Assembly (NCBI RefSeq): GCF_042432495.1
Contig: NZ_JBHLXC010000015.1
Location: 120,300 to 184,299 of the forward strand
Direction of reading: 5' to 3'
Origin: Pseudochelatococcus lubricantis
Lineage (GTDB): Bacteria; Pseudomonadota; Alphaproteobacteria; Rhizobiales; Beijerinckiaceae
Length of the DNA stretch: 64,000 nt
Shown here: piece after piece, positions 15,844-23,779 of the stretch
Layout: each line of letters starts with the position of its first letter
How positions within the stretch are numbered: the first letter of the stretch is position 1
Position numbers and translations under genes: made by a program
The notes under the pieces: generated by a model
What the model was told of the DNA's origin: nothing
Databases searched by the model: none
Seen by the model: only the letters and a program-made list of their open reading frames with translations

Positions 15844-18800
15844 TCAGACCGAGTGGGGAAGCGATGCGGACTGCGGGGGCAAGCTTTCCGCATCGGAATC
15901 GAGCTTCTTCGGCCTGGTGCGGAACAGCTTCAGCACGAATACGAAAAAGGCGGGGACGAAGAAGACCGCCAGGACCGTGGCCGAGATCATGCCGCCGAGC
16001 ACACCGGTGCCGATGGCGTTCTGGCTCGCCGCGCTCGGGCCGGTGGCGATGGCGAGCGGCACCACGCCGAGCGTGAAGGCGAGCGACGTCATGACGATCG
16101 GACGGAAGCGTACACGGGCAGCGTCGACGGCCGAGTCGACGAGCGATCTGCCCTCGGCATAGTAGTCCTTGGCGAACTCCACGATCAGGATCGCGTTCTT
16201 GGCCGACAAGCCGATGATGGCGATGAGGCCGACCTTGAAGTAGATGTCGTTCGGCATCCCGCGCATCACGACGGCGAGAACGCAGCCGATAACCCCGAGC
16301 GGCACGACCAGCATGACCGACAGCGGGATGGACCAGCTTTCGTAGAGCCCCGCCAGCAGCAGGAAGACGAACAGGATGCTGAGGCCGAAGAGCATCGGCG
16401 CCTGGTTGCCGGAGGTGATCTCCTCCAGCGACTGGCCCGTCCATTCGAAGCCGAAACCTTCCGGCAGCGCGGCCGCGAGGCGCTCCATTTCGGCGATGGC
16501 GGCGCCGGAGGAGACGCCGGCAGCCGGCTCGCCGGTGATGCGCACGGTCGGATAGCCGTTGTAGCCGACGATCTGCGCCGCGCCCTTGCGCCATTCGCCG
16601 ATGGCGAAGGACGACAGCGGCACCATCCCCCCATGCACATTGCGGACGTTGAGCTTCAGCAGGTCCTCCGCCTGCAGGCGGTCCTTGTCCTGCGCCTGCA
16701 CGATCACGCGCTGCATGCGGCCCGTGTTCGGAAAGTCGTTGATGTACGACGAGCCGAGGTTGGCGGTGATGGTGTCGTTGATGTCGGCGAAGGTCACGCC
16801 GAAGGTGTTGGCCTTCTCGCGGTCGATGACGAGCATGAGCTGCGCCGCATCCGGCATGCCCTCTGGCCTGACGCCGACGATAAGGCCCGACTGCGTGGCC
16901 TTGGCCATCAGTTCTCCGGCGGCAGCGTTGAGTGCGGCCTGCCCTTTGCCGCCGCGATCCTGCAGGCGGAAGGTGAAGCCGTTCGATGTGCCGAAGCCCT
17001 CGATCGGCGGCGGGGACAGGGCGAAGCTTGTCGCATCCTTCAGCCCGAAGAGCTGCATGTTGGCCCGGTCGGCGATCTCCTGGACGCTGCTTCCCTCGCC
17101 GCGTTCGGCCCAGTCCTTGAGGGTGACGAACACGAGCGCCGCGTTGGGCCCGGTGCCGGAAAAGCTGAAGCCCTGGATGGCGACGACGTTCTCGACCGCA
17201 GGCTCCGCCGCGAAGATTTTTTCGATCTGCTCCAGCGAGGCGAGCGTGCGATTGCGGCTCGCCTCCGGCGGCCCCTGCACGTCGACGATCAGGAAGCCCT
17301 GATCCTCGTTCGGCACGAAGCCGCCCGGCAGCTTGACGAACAGGTAGCCGAGTCCGACGACGAGCGCGAGATAGACCACCATCATCCGCCCGGCGCGGCG
17401 CGCCATGCCGGTGATGATGCCGGAATAGCCGTGCGTGAGCCTGTCGAACTTGCGGTTGAACCAGCCGCCGAGGCCGCCTTTCTCGTGATGCCCGTGGGCG
17501 ATCGGCTTCAGGAAGGTGGCGCAGAGCGCCGGCGTCAGCGACAGTGCCAGGAAGGCCGAGAACAGGATCGAAACGACCATGGTCAGGCTGAACTGGCGAT
17601 AGATGATGCCCGTCGACCCGGGAAAGAAGGCCATCGGCATGAACACGCAGGACAGGACCAGCGTGATGCCGAGAATGGCGCCGGTGATCTGGCTCATGGC
17701 CTTCAGCGTCGCCGCCCTGGGCGACAGCCCCTCCTCCGCCATGATGCGCTCGACGTTCTCGACGACGACGATCGCATCGTCGACGAGGATGCCGATGGCC
17801 AGCACCATGGCGAACATCGTCAGCACGTTGATGGAGAAGCCCGTCGCCAGCATGACGGCGCAGGTGCCGAGCAGCGCCACGGGCACGACGAGCGTCGGAA
17901 TGATGGTGTAGCGGAAGTTCTGCAGGAACACGAACATCACGACGAAGACGAGTGCCACGGCCTCAAGAAGCGTATGGATGACCTTCTCGATCGAGGCCGT
18001 GACGAACGGGCTGGTGTCGTAGGGAATGGAATACGCGATGCCGGCGGGGAAGAAGCGCGACAGCTCCGCCATCTTGGCCTTCACGGCGTTTGCGGTGGCG
18101 ACCGCGTTGCCGGTCGACGAAAGCTGGATGGCGGCCGCCGCTGAGGGCTTGCCGTTCAGTCGGCTGGAGAAGTTGTAGACTTCCGCGCCGATGTCGATCC
18201 GCGCCACATCCCGCAAGCGGACGGTGGAGCCGTCCGGGTTGGCGCGCAGGATGATGGCGGAGAACTCTTCGGGATCGGTCAGCTGACCCTCGACGAGAAC
18301 GGTCGCGGTCAGATCCTGGCTGACGGGATTGGGCGCCGCCCCGATCTGGCCGGCGGCGACCTGCGCATTCTGCGCGGCGATCGCGGCGCCGATATCGGCC
18401 GTCGTGATGTTGTAGCCGACCATCTTGTCGGGATCGATCCAGATGCGCATGGCGCGTTGCGCGGCGAAGAGCTGCGCGCGGCCGACACCGTCAATGCGCC
18501 GCAGTTCGCCGAGCACGTTGCGCGTCAGGTAGTCGCCGAGGCCGACATCGTCCAGCCTGCCGTCCGTCGAGCTGAGCGAGACGAGCATCAGGAAGCCGGC
18601 GCCCGCTTCCTCGACATTGATGCCCTGCGATTTCACGGTCTGCGGCAGGCGCGGCTCGACGCGGCGAATGGCGTTCTGGACATCGACCGAAGCCTGATCG
18701 ATGTCGGTCCCTGCCTTGAAGGTCGCGGTGATGCTGATGGAGCCTGTCGCATCGGACGTGGATTCGAAATACATCAGGCCGTCGACGCCGTTCAGCTCCT

Positions 18801-18999
18801 CCTCGATCTGGCGGGTCACGCCCTGATAGATCTCCTGCGGCGACGCCCCGGGATAGCTCGTCGAGATGGTGAGCTGCGGCGGCGCGACCTTGGGATACTG
18901 CGCCACCGGGAGCAGCGGCAGCGCGATGACCCCGGCGAGAGAGATGAAGATCGCGAAAACCCAGGCCAGGATCGGCCGATAGATGAAGAACCTCGCCAT
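15844..18999 (-). CDS. RND efflux pump permease (HAE1/AcrB type)
   Basis: 1051 aa from ATG 18999. The start MARFFIYRPILAWVFAIFISLAGV is the family's first membrane helix. Periplasmic porter segments (PGASPQEIYQGVTRQIEEELNGVDGLMYFES) and the helix-4 proton relay AIGILVDDAIVVVENVERIM, with the essential Asp pair, are intact. The helix-10/11 region SAKNAILIVEFAKDYY is normal. The length is normal for a hydrophobe/amphiphile exporter of the inner membrane. Its start overlaps the stop of the adaptor gene (TGATG), implying translational coupling. No outer-membrane channel gene lies nearby, so a TolC-like protein elsewhere is needed. Confidence 0.97.
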   Translation of the reverse strand: MARFFIYRPILAWVFAIFISLAGVIALPLLPVAQYPKVAPPQLTISTSYPGASPQEIYQGVTRQIEEELNGVDGLMYFESTSDATGSISITATFKAGTDIDQASVDVQNAIRRVEPRLPQTVKSQGINVEEAGAGFLMLVSLSSTDGRLDDVGLGDYLTRNVLGELRRIDGVGRAQLFAAQRAMRIWIDPDKMVGYNITTADIGAAIAAQNAQVAAGQIGAAPNPVSQDLTATVLVEGQLTDPEEFSAIILRANPDGSTVRLRDVARIDIGAEVYNFSSRLNGKPSAAAAIQLSSTGNAVATANAVKAKMAELSRFFPAGIAYSIPYDTSPFVTASIEKVIHTLLEAVALVFVVMFVFLQNFRYTIIPTLVVPVALLGTCAVMLATGFSINVLTMFAMVLAIGILVDDAIVVVENVERIMAEEGLSPRAATLKAMSQITGAILGITLVLSCVFMPMAFFPGSTGIIYRQFSLTMVVSILFSAFLALSLTPALCATFLKPIAHGHHEKGGLGGWFNRKFDRLTHGYSGIITGMARRAGRMMVVYLALVVGLGYLFVKLPGGFVPNEDQGFLIVDVQGPPEASRNRTLASLEQIEKIFAAEPAVENVVAIQGFSFSGTGPNAALVFVTLKDWAERGEGSSVQEIADRANMQLFGLKDATSFALSPPPIEGFGTSNGFTFRLQDRGGKGQAALNAAAGELMAKATQSGLIVGVRPEGMPDAAQLMLVIDREKANTFGVTFADINDTITANLGSSYINDFPNTGRMQRVIVQAQDKDRLQAEDLLKLNVRNVHGGMVPLSSFAIGEWRKGAAQIVGYNGYPTVRITGEPAAGVSSGAAIAEMERLAAALPEGFGFEWTGQSLEEITSGNQAPMLFGLSILFVFLLLAGLYESWSIPLSVMLVVPLGVIGCVLAVVMRGMPNDIYFKVGLIAIIGLSAKNAILIVEFAKDYYAEGRSLVDSAVDAARVRFRPIVMTSLAFTLGVVPLAIATGPSAASQNAIGTGVLGGMISATVLAVFFVPAFFVFVLKLFRTRPKKLDSDAESLPPQSASLPHSV

Positions 19000-20186
19000 C
19001 ACTGCACCTGCCCGCCGGAAGCGGTGGCCGCGTCCGTCTTGACGTGTTGCGCTTCGGGCGACACCTTGCCGCCCGGCTGCGCCTTCTGTACGCCGTCCAC
19101 AATCACCCGCTCGCCGCTCTTCAGGCCGTGCTCCACGATCCATTCATTGCCGACGGAGAGGCCCAGCTCGACGTCCCGGACCTGCGCGGTGGCGTCGTCC
19201 GTCACCACGTAGACTTGTGCCTTTCCGTCCGGGGTGCGGATCACGGCGCGCTGGGGGATGACGATGGCGTCCTGCCGCACCGCCTGTTCGGCGCGGACAC
19301 GGACATAGAGACCCGGAAGCAGATCGCCCTTCGGGTTCGGAAATTCGGCGCGCAGCGTCACCTGGCCGGTGGTCGTGTCCACACTCGCGCTGGAGAAGAG
19401 CAGCCGGCCCGGCTGCGCATAGACCCTGCCGTCGTCGAACACGAGTTCGACGCGGGCCTGCGCCGGCGCGGGGCTGTCGAGTTTGCCCTCGTCCACAGCG
19501 CGCTTGAGCGCCAGCAGTTGCGAGGAGGATTGCGTGAAATCGGCGTAGACCGGATCAATCTGCTGGATCAGCGCGAGGTTCTGCGTGCCGTCCGCCGTCA
19601 CCAGCGCGCCCTCTGCGACGAGCGCCCCACCGATGATGCCGGTGATCGGCGCCTTCACGTCGGTATAGCCGAGGTTGATGCGCGCCTCGTCGAGCGCCGC
19701 CTGGGCAAGCGCCACATCGGCATCGGCCTGGGCGAGCGTGACCGCCGCTGCGTCGTACTGCACGCCGCTCGTCGCCTCGCGGTCCCGGAGCGTCTTCTGC
19801 CGCTCCAGCTGCTGGCGGGCGTGCAACTGCCCCGCCCTCGCCTTCTGCAACATCGCCTCGGCGCTGGCGACCCGTGCCTGGAACAGTTTCGGATCGATAT
19901 GGTAGAGGATATCCCCTTCGCGGACGAGCGTTCCCTGCTCGAACACACGATCCTGCAAGATGCCCGAGACGCGCGCCCGCACTTCCGAAACGCGCGTCGC
20001 GGCGATGCGGCCGGGCAGTTCGCTGACTACCGGAACGGCGCGCGTCTGCAAGGTCAGGACGCCGACGGCGGGAGGCGGCATACCGCCCTCCGCCTGCGCA
20101 AGCGCCGAAGATACCGGAATCAGCCCGATCGACGCCGCGAGGAACACTATCCCGGCACGCGCCCGGATTCTCTGTCTGCTATTCAT
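18999..20186 (-). CDS. RND efflux periplasmic adaptor (membrane fusion protein)
   Basis: 395 aa from ATG 20186. The signal peptide region GIVFLAASIGLIPVSSALAQA is followed by the lipoyl half-motifs (VRARVSGILQDRVFEQGTLVREGDILYHIDPK), a helical hairpin (residues ~95-165), the second lipoyl half (INLGYTDVKAPITGIIG) and beta-barrel/MP domains (GRLLFSSASVDTTTGQVTLRAEFPNPKGDLLPGLYVRVR). This is the AcrA/MexA order. It is the first gene of the efflux operon; its stop overlaps the permease start. The degraded tetR and an operator-like palindrome lie upstream. Confidence 0.96.
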   Translation of the reverse strand: MNSRQRIRARAGIVFLAASIGLIPVSSALAQAEGGMPPPAVGVLTLQTRAVPVVSELPGRIAATRVSEVRARVSGILQDRVFEQGTLVREGDILYHIDPKLFQARVASAEAMLQKARAGQLHARQQLERQKTLRDREATSGVQYDAAAVTLAQADADVALAQAALDEARINLGYTDVKAPITGIIGGALVAEGALVTADGTQNLALIQQIDPVYADFTQSSSQLLALKRAVDEGKLDSPAPAQARVELVFDDGRVYAQPGRLLFSSASVDTTTGQVTLRAEFPNPKGDLLPGLYVRVRAEQAVRQDAIVIPQRAVIRTPDGKAQVYVVTDDATAQVRDVELGLSVGNEWIVEHGLKSGERVIVDGVQKAQPGGKVSPEAQHVKTDAATASGGQVQ

Positions 20187-20203
20187 GAAGTTACGCCTCA
20201 AAA

Positions 20204-20588
20204 CTATTTTTGTCCGGTCAGTCGGGCCGGGGTCGTTCCGGAGCGCCACTTCAGCGCCGGAAATGATACGAAGACCATCTGGATTTCATCGGGAATGCGC
20301 AGCCGCTTCGTCCGATCCCGGCGATTAAAGTCGAGAAGCCCCATGCAACAGAAGCCGGGAAGAGCGGGGTCAGCCAGCAGCACGGCCACGACCGGGCGCC
20401 ACGGGTAACCACGGTATCCGGATACTCCCGGGCCACTCATGGAAACGGCCGTACAGTTCTCCCCCGCCTCTCTCGCAACCGCCTCGATGAACAGGGCCGC
20501 CTCCGCCGAGCCGCATGACAACCCTTTCTGCCGCGTCGAGCGCGTCTTTGTCCCTGATCCCTTCGATAAGGATCCCAGTCGTCCTCAT
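20204..20588 (-). pseudogene. Degraded tetR paralogue upstream of the efflux operon
   Basis: Two minus-strand frames together recreate an internally deleted TetR. One gives IRDKDALDAAERVVMRLGG, the other FIEAVAREAGE and later LPGFCCMGLLDFNRRDRTKR followed by LRIPDEIQMVFVSFPA. These align with the intact regulator at 15133-15690 (DVLDAAERVIVRLGAAGLSIDAVAREAGISK and LTGFYCIEHFDFNRWDAAERLRILEDIRTIFMSF). A frameshift sits in the helix-turn-helix and roughly 95 central residues are missing, so no functional repressor can be made. It starts where the ancestral regulator of a divergent or leading position would be expected. Confidence 0.8.
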
Positions 20589-20610
20589 TCCAAAAATTCG
20601 AGCAATATAT

Positions 20611-20626
20611 ATGCGAACGTTCGTAT
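20611..20626. promoter_or_regulatory. TetR-type palindromic operator upstream of the efflux locus
   Basis: ATGCGAACGTTCGTAT is a 16-bp near-perfect palindrome (14 of 16 positions symmetric; core CGAACGTTCG perfect). It lies 23 bp upstream of the start of the degraded tetR at 20588, in an AT-rich stretch suited to a promoter. Symmetric sites of this size and composition are typical of TetR/AcrR repressors. The intact regulator at 15133-15690 may still use it. Confidence 0.6.
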
Positions 20627-20887
20627 TTTAATCAAGCAAAAAATTGGGGCTTCTGCCGGCGGTTCTATCCGCGTCGGTTGCCTTTCAAGATTACGCCGCG
20701 GGCTGTCGCCAAGAAGCAGCAACAATTACGGCGCGGCCTCGTCGCCCGGCCGTGGCGCGGCGACGACAGGGAAATCGGCCCCTCGAAATGCCCGGAAGAA
20801 CTCGACGCAAAGGCGCCCTCCCCCATCCGGACCAAGGCGCCGCCAAAGCCGGCGGGGCGCTGTTTCTTCATGGAGAGGCGGGGAATA

Positions 20888-21451
20888 TCATGTCGCTTCG
20901 TCGGCGGCGACACCCTTGAGGAACGCGCTTTCCATCGTCGCCGCAAGCCCCGCCCGGGCCACCCTGCCACGACGCTCCGCCTCGACAAGCCCCAGCAGCA
21001 TGGCGACGAACAACTCGGTCAACATAGCCGCCGGCATGTCGATCCTGAACACGCCCTCCCGCTGGCCGCGCAGGAAGAAGGCATCCAGTGCGATATCCCA
21101 GCCGGCTTCGTCGCCGAAGTCTTCCGACGCACCCTGATTGCGGCAATAGATCAGGAACGTGGTGAGTTCCCGCTGCTCCAGATTGTTCACGATCAGCCGC
21201 CTCAGCGCCTCGCGCGGCGAGGCGGTATCCAGGCCGGAGGCCGCAATCGCTTCGCCGATCAGTTGCACGCCATGGGTCGTCAGCCGTTCAATCAGCTGTT
21301 CACGGGTACGGCAGAAGCGGTAAAGGGTGGCTTTGCTGATGCCGACGGCGCTGGCCAGCTCCTGCAGCGAAGCCGCAGGCTGCCGGACGATCGCCGACGC
21401 CAGAGCGGCCAGGATACCGTTATCCTTCGTTTGAATGCCGATACGTGCCAT
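20888..21451 (-). CDS. TetR/AcrR-family regulator
   Basis: 187 aa. The helix-turn-helix is unusually early and divergent: GILAALASAIVRQPAASLQELASAVGISKATLYRFCRTREQLIERL. A TetR_C ligand domain follows (FLIYCRNQGASEDFGDEAGWDIALDAFFLRGQREGVFRIDMPAAMLTELFVAMLLGLVEA), of the type seen in regulators of efflux systems. It is co-oriented with the RND operon but separated from it by the degraded tetR and ~300 bp, so a direct link is uncertain. The start at ATG 21451 is preceded by CAGGGC. Confidence 0.88.
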   Translation of the reverse strand: MARIGIQTKDNGILAALASAIVRQPAASLQELASAVGISKATLYRFCRTREQLIERLTTHGVQLIGEAIAASGLDTASPREALRRLIVNNLEQRELTTFLIYCRNQGASEDFGDEAGWDIALDAFFLRGQREGVFRIDMPAAMLTELFVAMLLGLVEAERRGRVARAGLAATMESAFLKGVAADEAT

Positions 21452-21672
21452 GCCCTGAAACTTTTTCTGCCTGGGAAGCCCTGACGGGGATCATATGAAT
21501 TATTGTTATTTCATCTTGGAAGCCAAGGCCTCCGGATTTCAACCGGCGTCCCGCGCCGCATGCTCCCCGGCTACCCCGGCCAGCCCTGTTCGAGCGCTAT
21601 TGTGATCCTGACGACGCCTTTGCCTGAGTTGCGCTCCCGCAAGCGCCGGGAGGCGGCGTCGCATTTGGGGGA

Positions 21673-22128
21673 TCAAACGGCGGACTGTAGCCCGGGATCA
21701 ACACGCCCGTCAGCGGCTCCATAGGCCAGACGCGCGGCGACGATGGCTTCGCTGTGCGTCTCCGCCCAGTTCAGAAGTCCCGAGAGCGGATCGAGCAAGG
21801 TCAGCCCCAGCTGGGTCAGCCGGTATTCGACCGTCGGTGGCGTCGTCGGGTGGACGTGCCGGCTGATCAGCCCGTCCTGTTGCAGTTCGCGCAGGGTCTG
21901 GGTCAGCATCCGCTGGGAAATATCCGGCACCGCGCGGCGGATTTCGCCATAGCGATGCGGTCGTTCAGCCAGCACCATGATCAGCATCACGCTCCATTTG
22001 CTGCCGATGCGGTCCATGATCCCACGGACGGGACAGTTTTCGTCGTCATCCGGCTGCTCCCGGCATTCGTCGATGCGTTGCTTCATCTGTACGAGCCGTG
22101 ACCTGCCAGATCCGAAACTGATGGTCAT
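21673..22128 (-). CDS. HxlR-family winged-helix regulator, QorR/YtfH-like
   Basis: 151 aa from ATG 22128 (GGAG ten bases upstream; ATG 22086 is an alternative). It has the HxlR pattern: a Cys near the N-terminus (ENCPVRGIMDRIGSKWSVMLIMVLAERPHRYGEIRRAVPDISQRMLTQTLRELQQDGLISRHVHPTTPPTVEYRLTQLG). In QorR-type members the single Cys is the redox or electrophile sensor. It is divergent from the QorB-like gene at 22255, matching the ytfH-ytfG (qorB) arrangement in enterobacteria, so it probably represses that gene. Confidence 0.9.
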   Translation of the reverse strand: MTISFGSGRSRLVQMKQRIDECREQPDDDENCPVRGIMDRIGSKWSVMLIMVLAERPHRYGEIRRAVPDISQRMLTQTLRELQQDGLISRHVHPTTPPTVEYRLTQLGLTLLDPLSGLLNWAETHSEAIVAARLAYGAADGRVDPGLQSAV

Positions 22129-22254
22129 GACATACGAACTCCGATGTGCCTATCTGCCCGCAACATGCCTACTTTACGCACGGGTTTCAATCCTCATAAT
22201 GAATGTTGGTCTCGAAATGAGATTAATGGATACAGCAGCACGGGATGATTTCGC

Positions 22255-23136
22255 ATGTCTGACAAACTCGTCGTAACCGGTGCCTCCGGCCAGCTCGGCA
22301 AACTGGTTCTGCACCATCTGCTCGACAGCCTGAAGGTGCCGGCGGGCCGGATCATCGCCACCACCCGCACCCCGGATGCGCTGGCCGAGTTCGCTGCCCG
22401 AGGCATTGAGGTTCGCGCAGCCGATTTCGACGATCCGGCTTCGCTCGACGCCGCCTTCGCCGGCGTCAGCCGGGTGCTGCTGATCAGCACGGCATCGTTC
22501 TCGGACCGGAGCGTGCAGCACAAAACCGCCATCGCCGCTGCCCAAAAGGCCGGAGCGACGCATGTGATCTACACCTCGCTGCCGGAACCGGTCGATCCGT
22601 CGCTGGCGATCGTGCGCGATCATGCCGCGACCGAGAAGGCGCTGGCCGAGAGCGACCTGCCCGGCTGGACGGTGCTGCGCAACAACTGGTATTTCGAGAA
22701 CCTGCTCTGGACCGTCCCGGATATCGCGAAATCGGGAAAATGGTTCACGGCCACCGGGGACGGCGCGACGGCCTATATCTCGCGTGACGATCTGGCGCGC
22801 GCGGCGGCGACGGTGCTGGCCAGCGACAGCACCGGCCGGACGACGCTGACGCTCGGCGGATCGAAGGCCTATACCACGGCCGAACTCGCCGAGCTGATCG
22901 GCAAGGCGATCGGCAGGGAGATCGCCGTGGTGCAGGTCAGCGCCGACGATCTGGCGAAAGGCGCCGAGGCGCACGGGGTGCCCGCGCATCTGGCCGGGAT
23001 CATTGCTTCAGGTGACGTGAACGTCGCCGCCGGCCGCCATGCGGCAATCACGGGCGATTACAAGGCGCTGACCGGGCTGGAACCGCGGCCGTTCGAGGAT
23101 TGGCTGGCGGCGAACAAGGCCGCGCTGGCGGGCTGA
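22255..23136 (+). CDS. NmrA/QorB-like NAD(P)H:quinone oxidoreductase
   Basis: 293 aa. It has the N-terminal nucleotide motif TGASGQLG (residues 8-15) and the NmrA-type fold with RNNWYFENLLWTVPDI, a conserved segment in QorB/YtfG proteins. The C-terminus (YKALTGLEPRPFEDWLAANKAALAG) also fits. QorB proteins reduce quinones with NAD(P)H. It is paired head-to-head with an HxlR regulator, and the 126-bp gap holds TCTCGAAATGAGA, a short inverted repeat (22209-22221) that could be the operator. Confidence 0.9.
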   Translation: MSDKLVVTGASGQLGKLVLHHLLDSLKVPAGRIIATTRTPDALAEFAARGIEVRAADFDDPASLDAAFAGVSRVLLISTASFSDRSVQHKTAIAAAQKAGATHVIYTSLPEPVDPSLAIVRDHAATEKALAESDLPGWTVLRNNWYFENLLWTVPDIAKSGKWFTATGDGATAYISRDDLARAAATVLASDSTGRTTLTLGGSKAYTTAELAELIGKAIGREIAVVQVSADDLAKGAEAHGVPAHLAGIIASGDVNVAAGRHAAITGDYKALTGLEPRPFEDWLAANKAALAG

Positions 23137-23209
23137 CCGGACAGCGCCGCCGACCCGCATTCCGGCCTTCCGTCGTTTTTGAAGGAGATCGGTGCCGCTA
23201 TCGCCGTCT

Positions 23210-23779
23210 TCAGGCACGGTCCGCCGCCTGCAAGACATATTCGCCGCTCATCGTCGCGAGATCGTCCCAAAGACTTTCGGCGAAGGTTCTGAGCACCATC
23301 AGTTCGAAGACATCTTCCGCAACGCGCGTGAGGTGGGCGGCGATGTGTCCCGTCAGCGTCGTCGTCGAGTGCCCGACGGGAAAGGCTGCCGGAGCGAGAT
23401 CGGCGGCGGTTCCCTTTGCGAGGACACGTTCCACCATCGGCCCCTCGATGCGGATGCGCACGCGGCCATGGCTCTGGTCGACGCCTGCGGCACCGGGCGG
23501 CAGCGCTGCGAGAATAGCGGCGACTCCGGCGGCGGAAAGCGCCTCGTCGCCCACGAGGAACCACTGCGCCGGGCCGGCGGTGCGCACCGCGTGCGGCCTG
23601 CCGCCGGTCACCTCCCGAAGCAGGGGGGCAAGGTCCGGGCCGCCGGCCTCGCCGAGAACATGAATGACATGCCCCTCGGGAAGCGCGGCGATACTGATGC
23701 CCGCCGACCGCAAAGCGGTTTTCGATCCAAGGGCAGCGCGACTGGCGACGCGAAATGCGGGGATCTGAATTTCAGGCAT
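23210..23779 (-). CDS. mgdD: N-methylglutamate dehydrogenase subunit D / sarcosine oxidase gamma-subunit family
   Basis: 189 aa. It is the small SoxG-like subunit of the heterotetrameric sarcosine oxidase/NMG dehydrogenase family, related to the folate-binding domain of GcvT; QWFLVGDEALSA and DQSHGRVRIRIEGPMVERVLAKGTAADLAPAAFPVGHSTTT are its conserved segments. It is the last gene of the leftward four-gene operon and overlaps the alpha-subunit gene by 8 bp. The catalytic role is structural or folate-side. The NMG rather than sarcosine assignment comes from context (mgsABC and gmaS next door), not from this sequence. Confidence 0.85.
   Translation of the reverse strand: MPEIQIPAFRVASRAALGSKTALRSAGISIAALPEGHVIHVLGEAGGPDLAPLLREVTGGRPHAVRTAGPAQWFLVGDEALSAAGVAAILAALPPGAAGVDQSHGRVRIRIEGPMVERVLAKGTAADLAPAAFPVGHSTTTLTGHIAAHLTRVAEDVFELMVLRTFAESLWDDLATMSGEYVLQAADRA

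Noticed and set aside
15853..18144. 763-aa plus-strand ORF
   Set aside because: It lies antisense to the RND permease, with a histidine/arginine/aspartate-rich composition typical of shadow frames.
19044..20408. 454-aa plus-strand ORF
   Set aside because: It is antisense to the membrane-fusion protein and the degraded tetR. No family resemblance.
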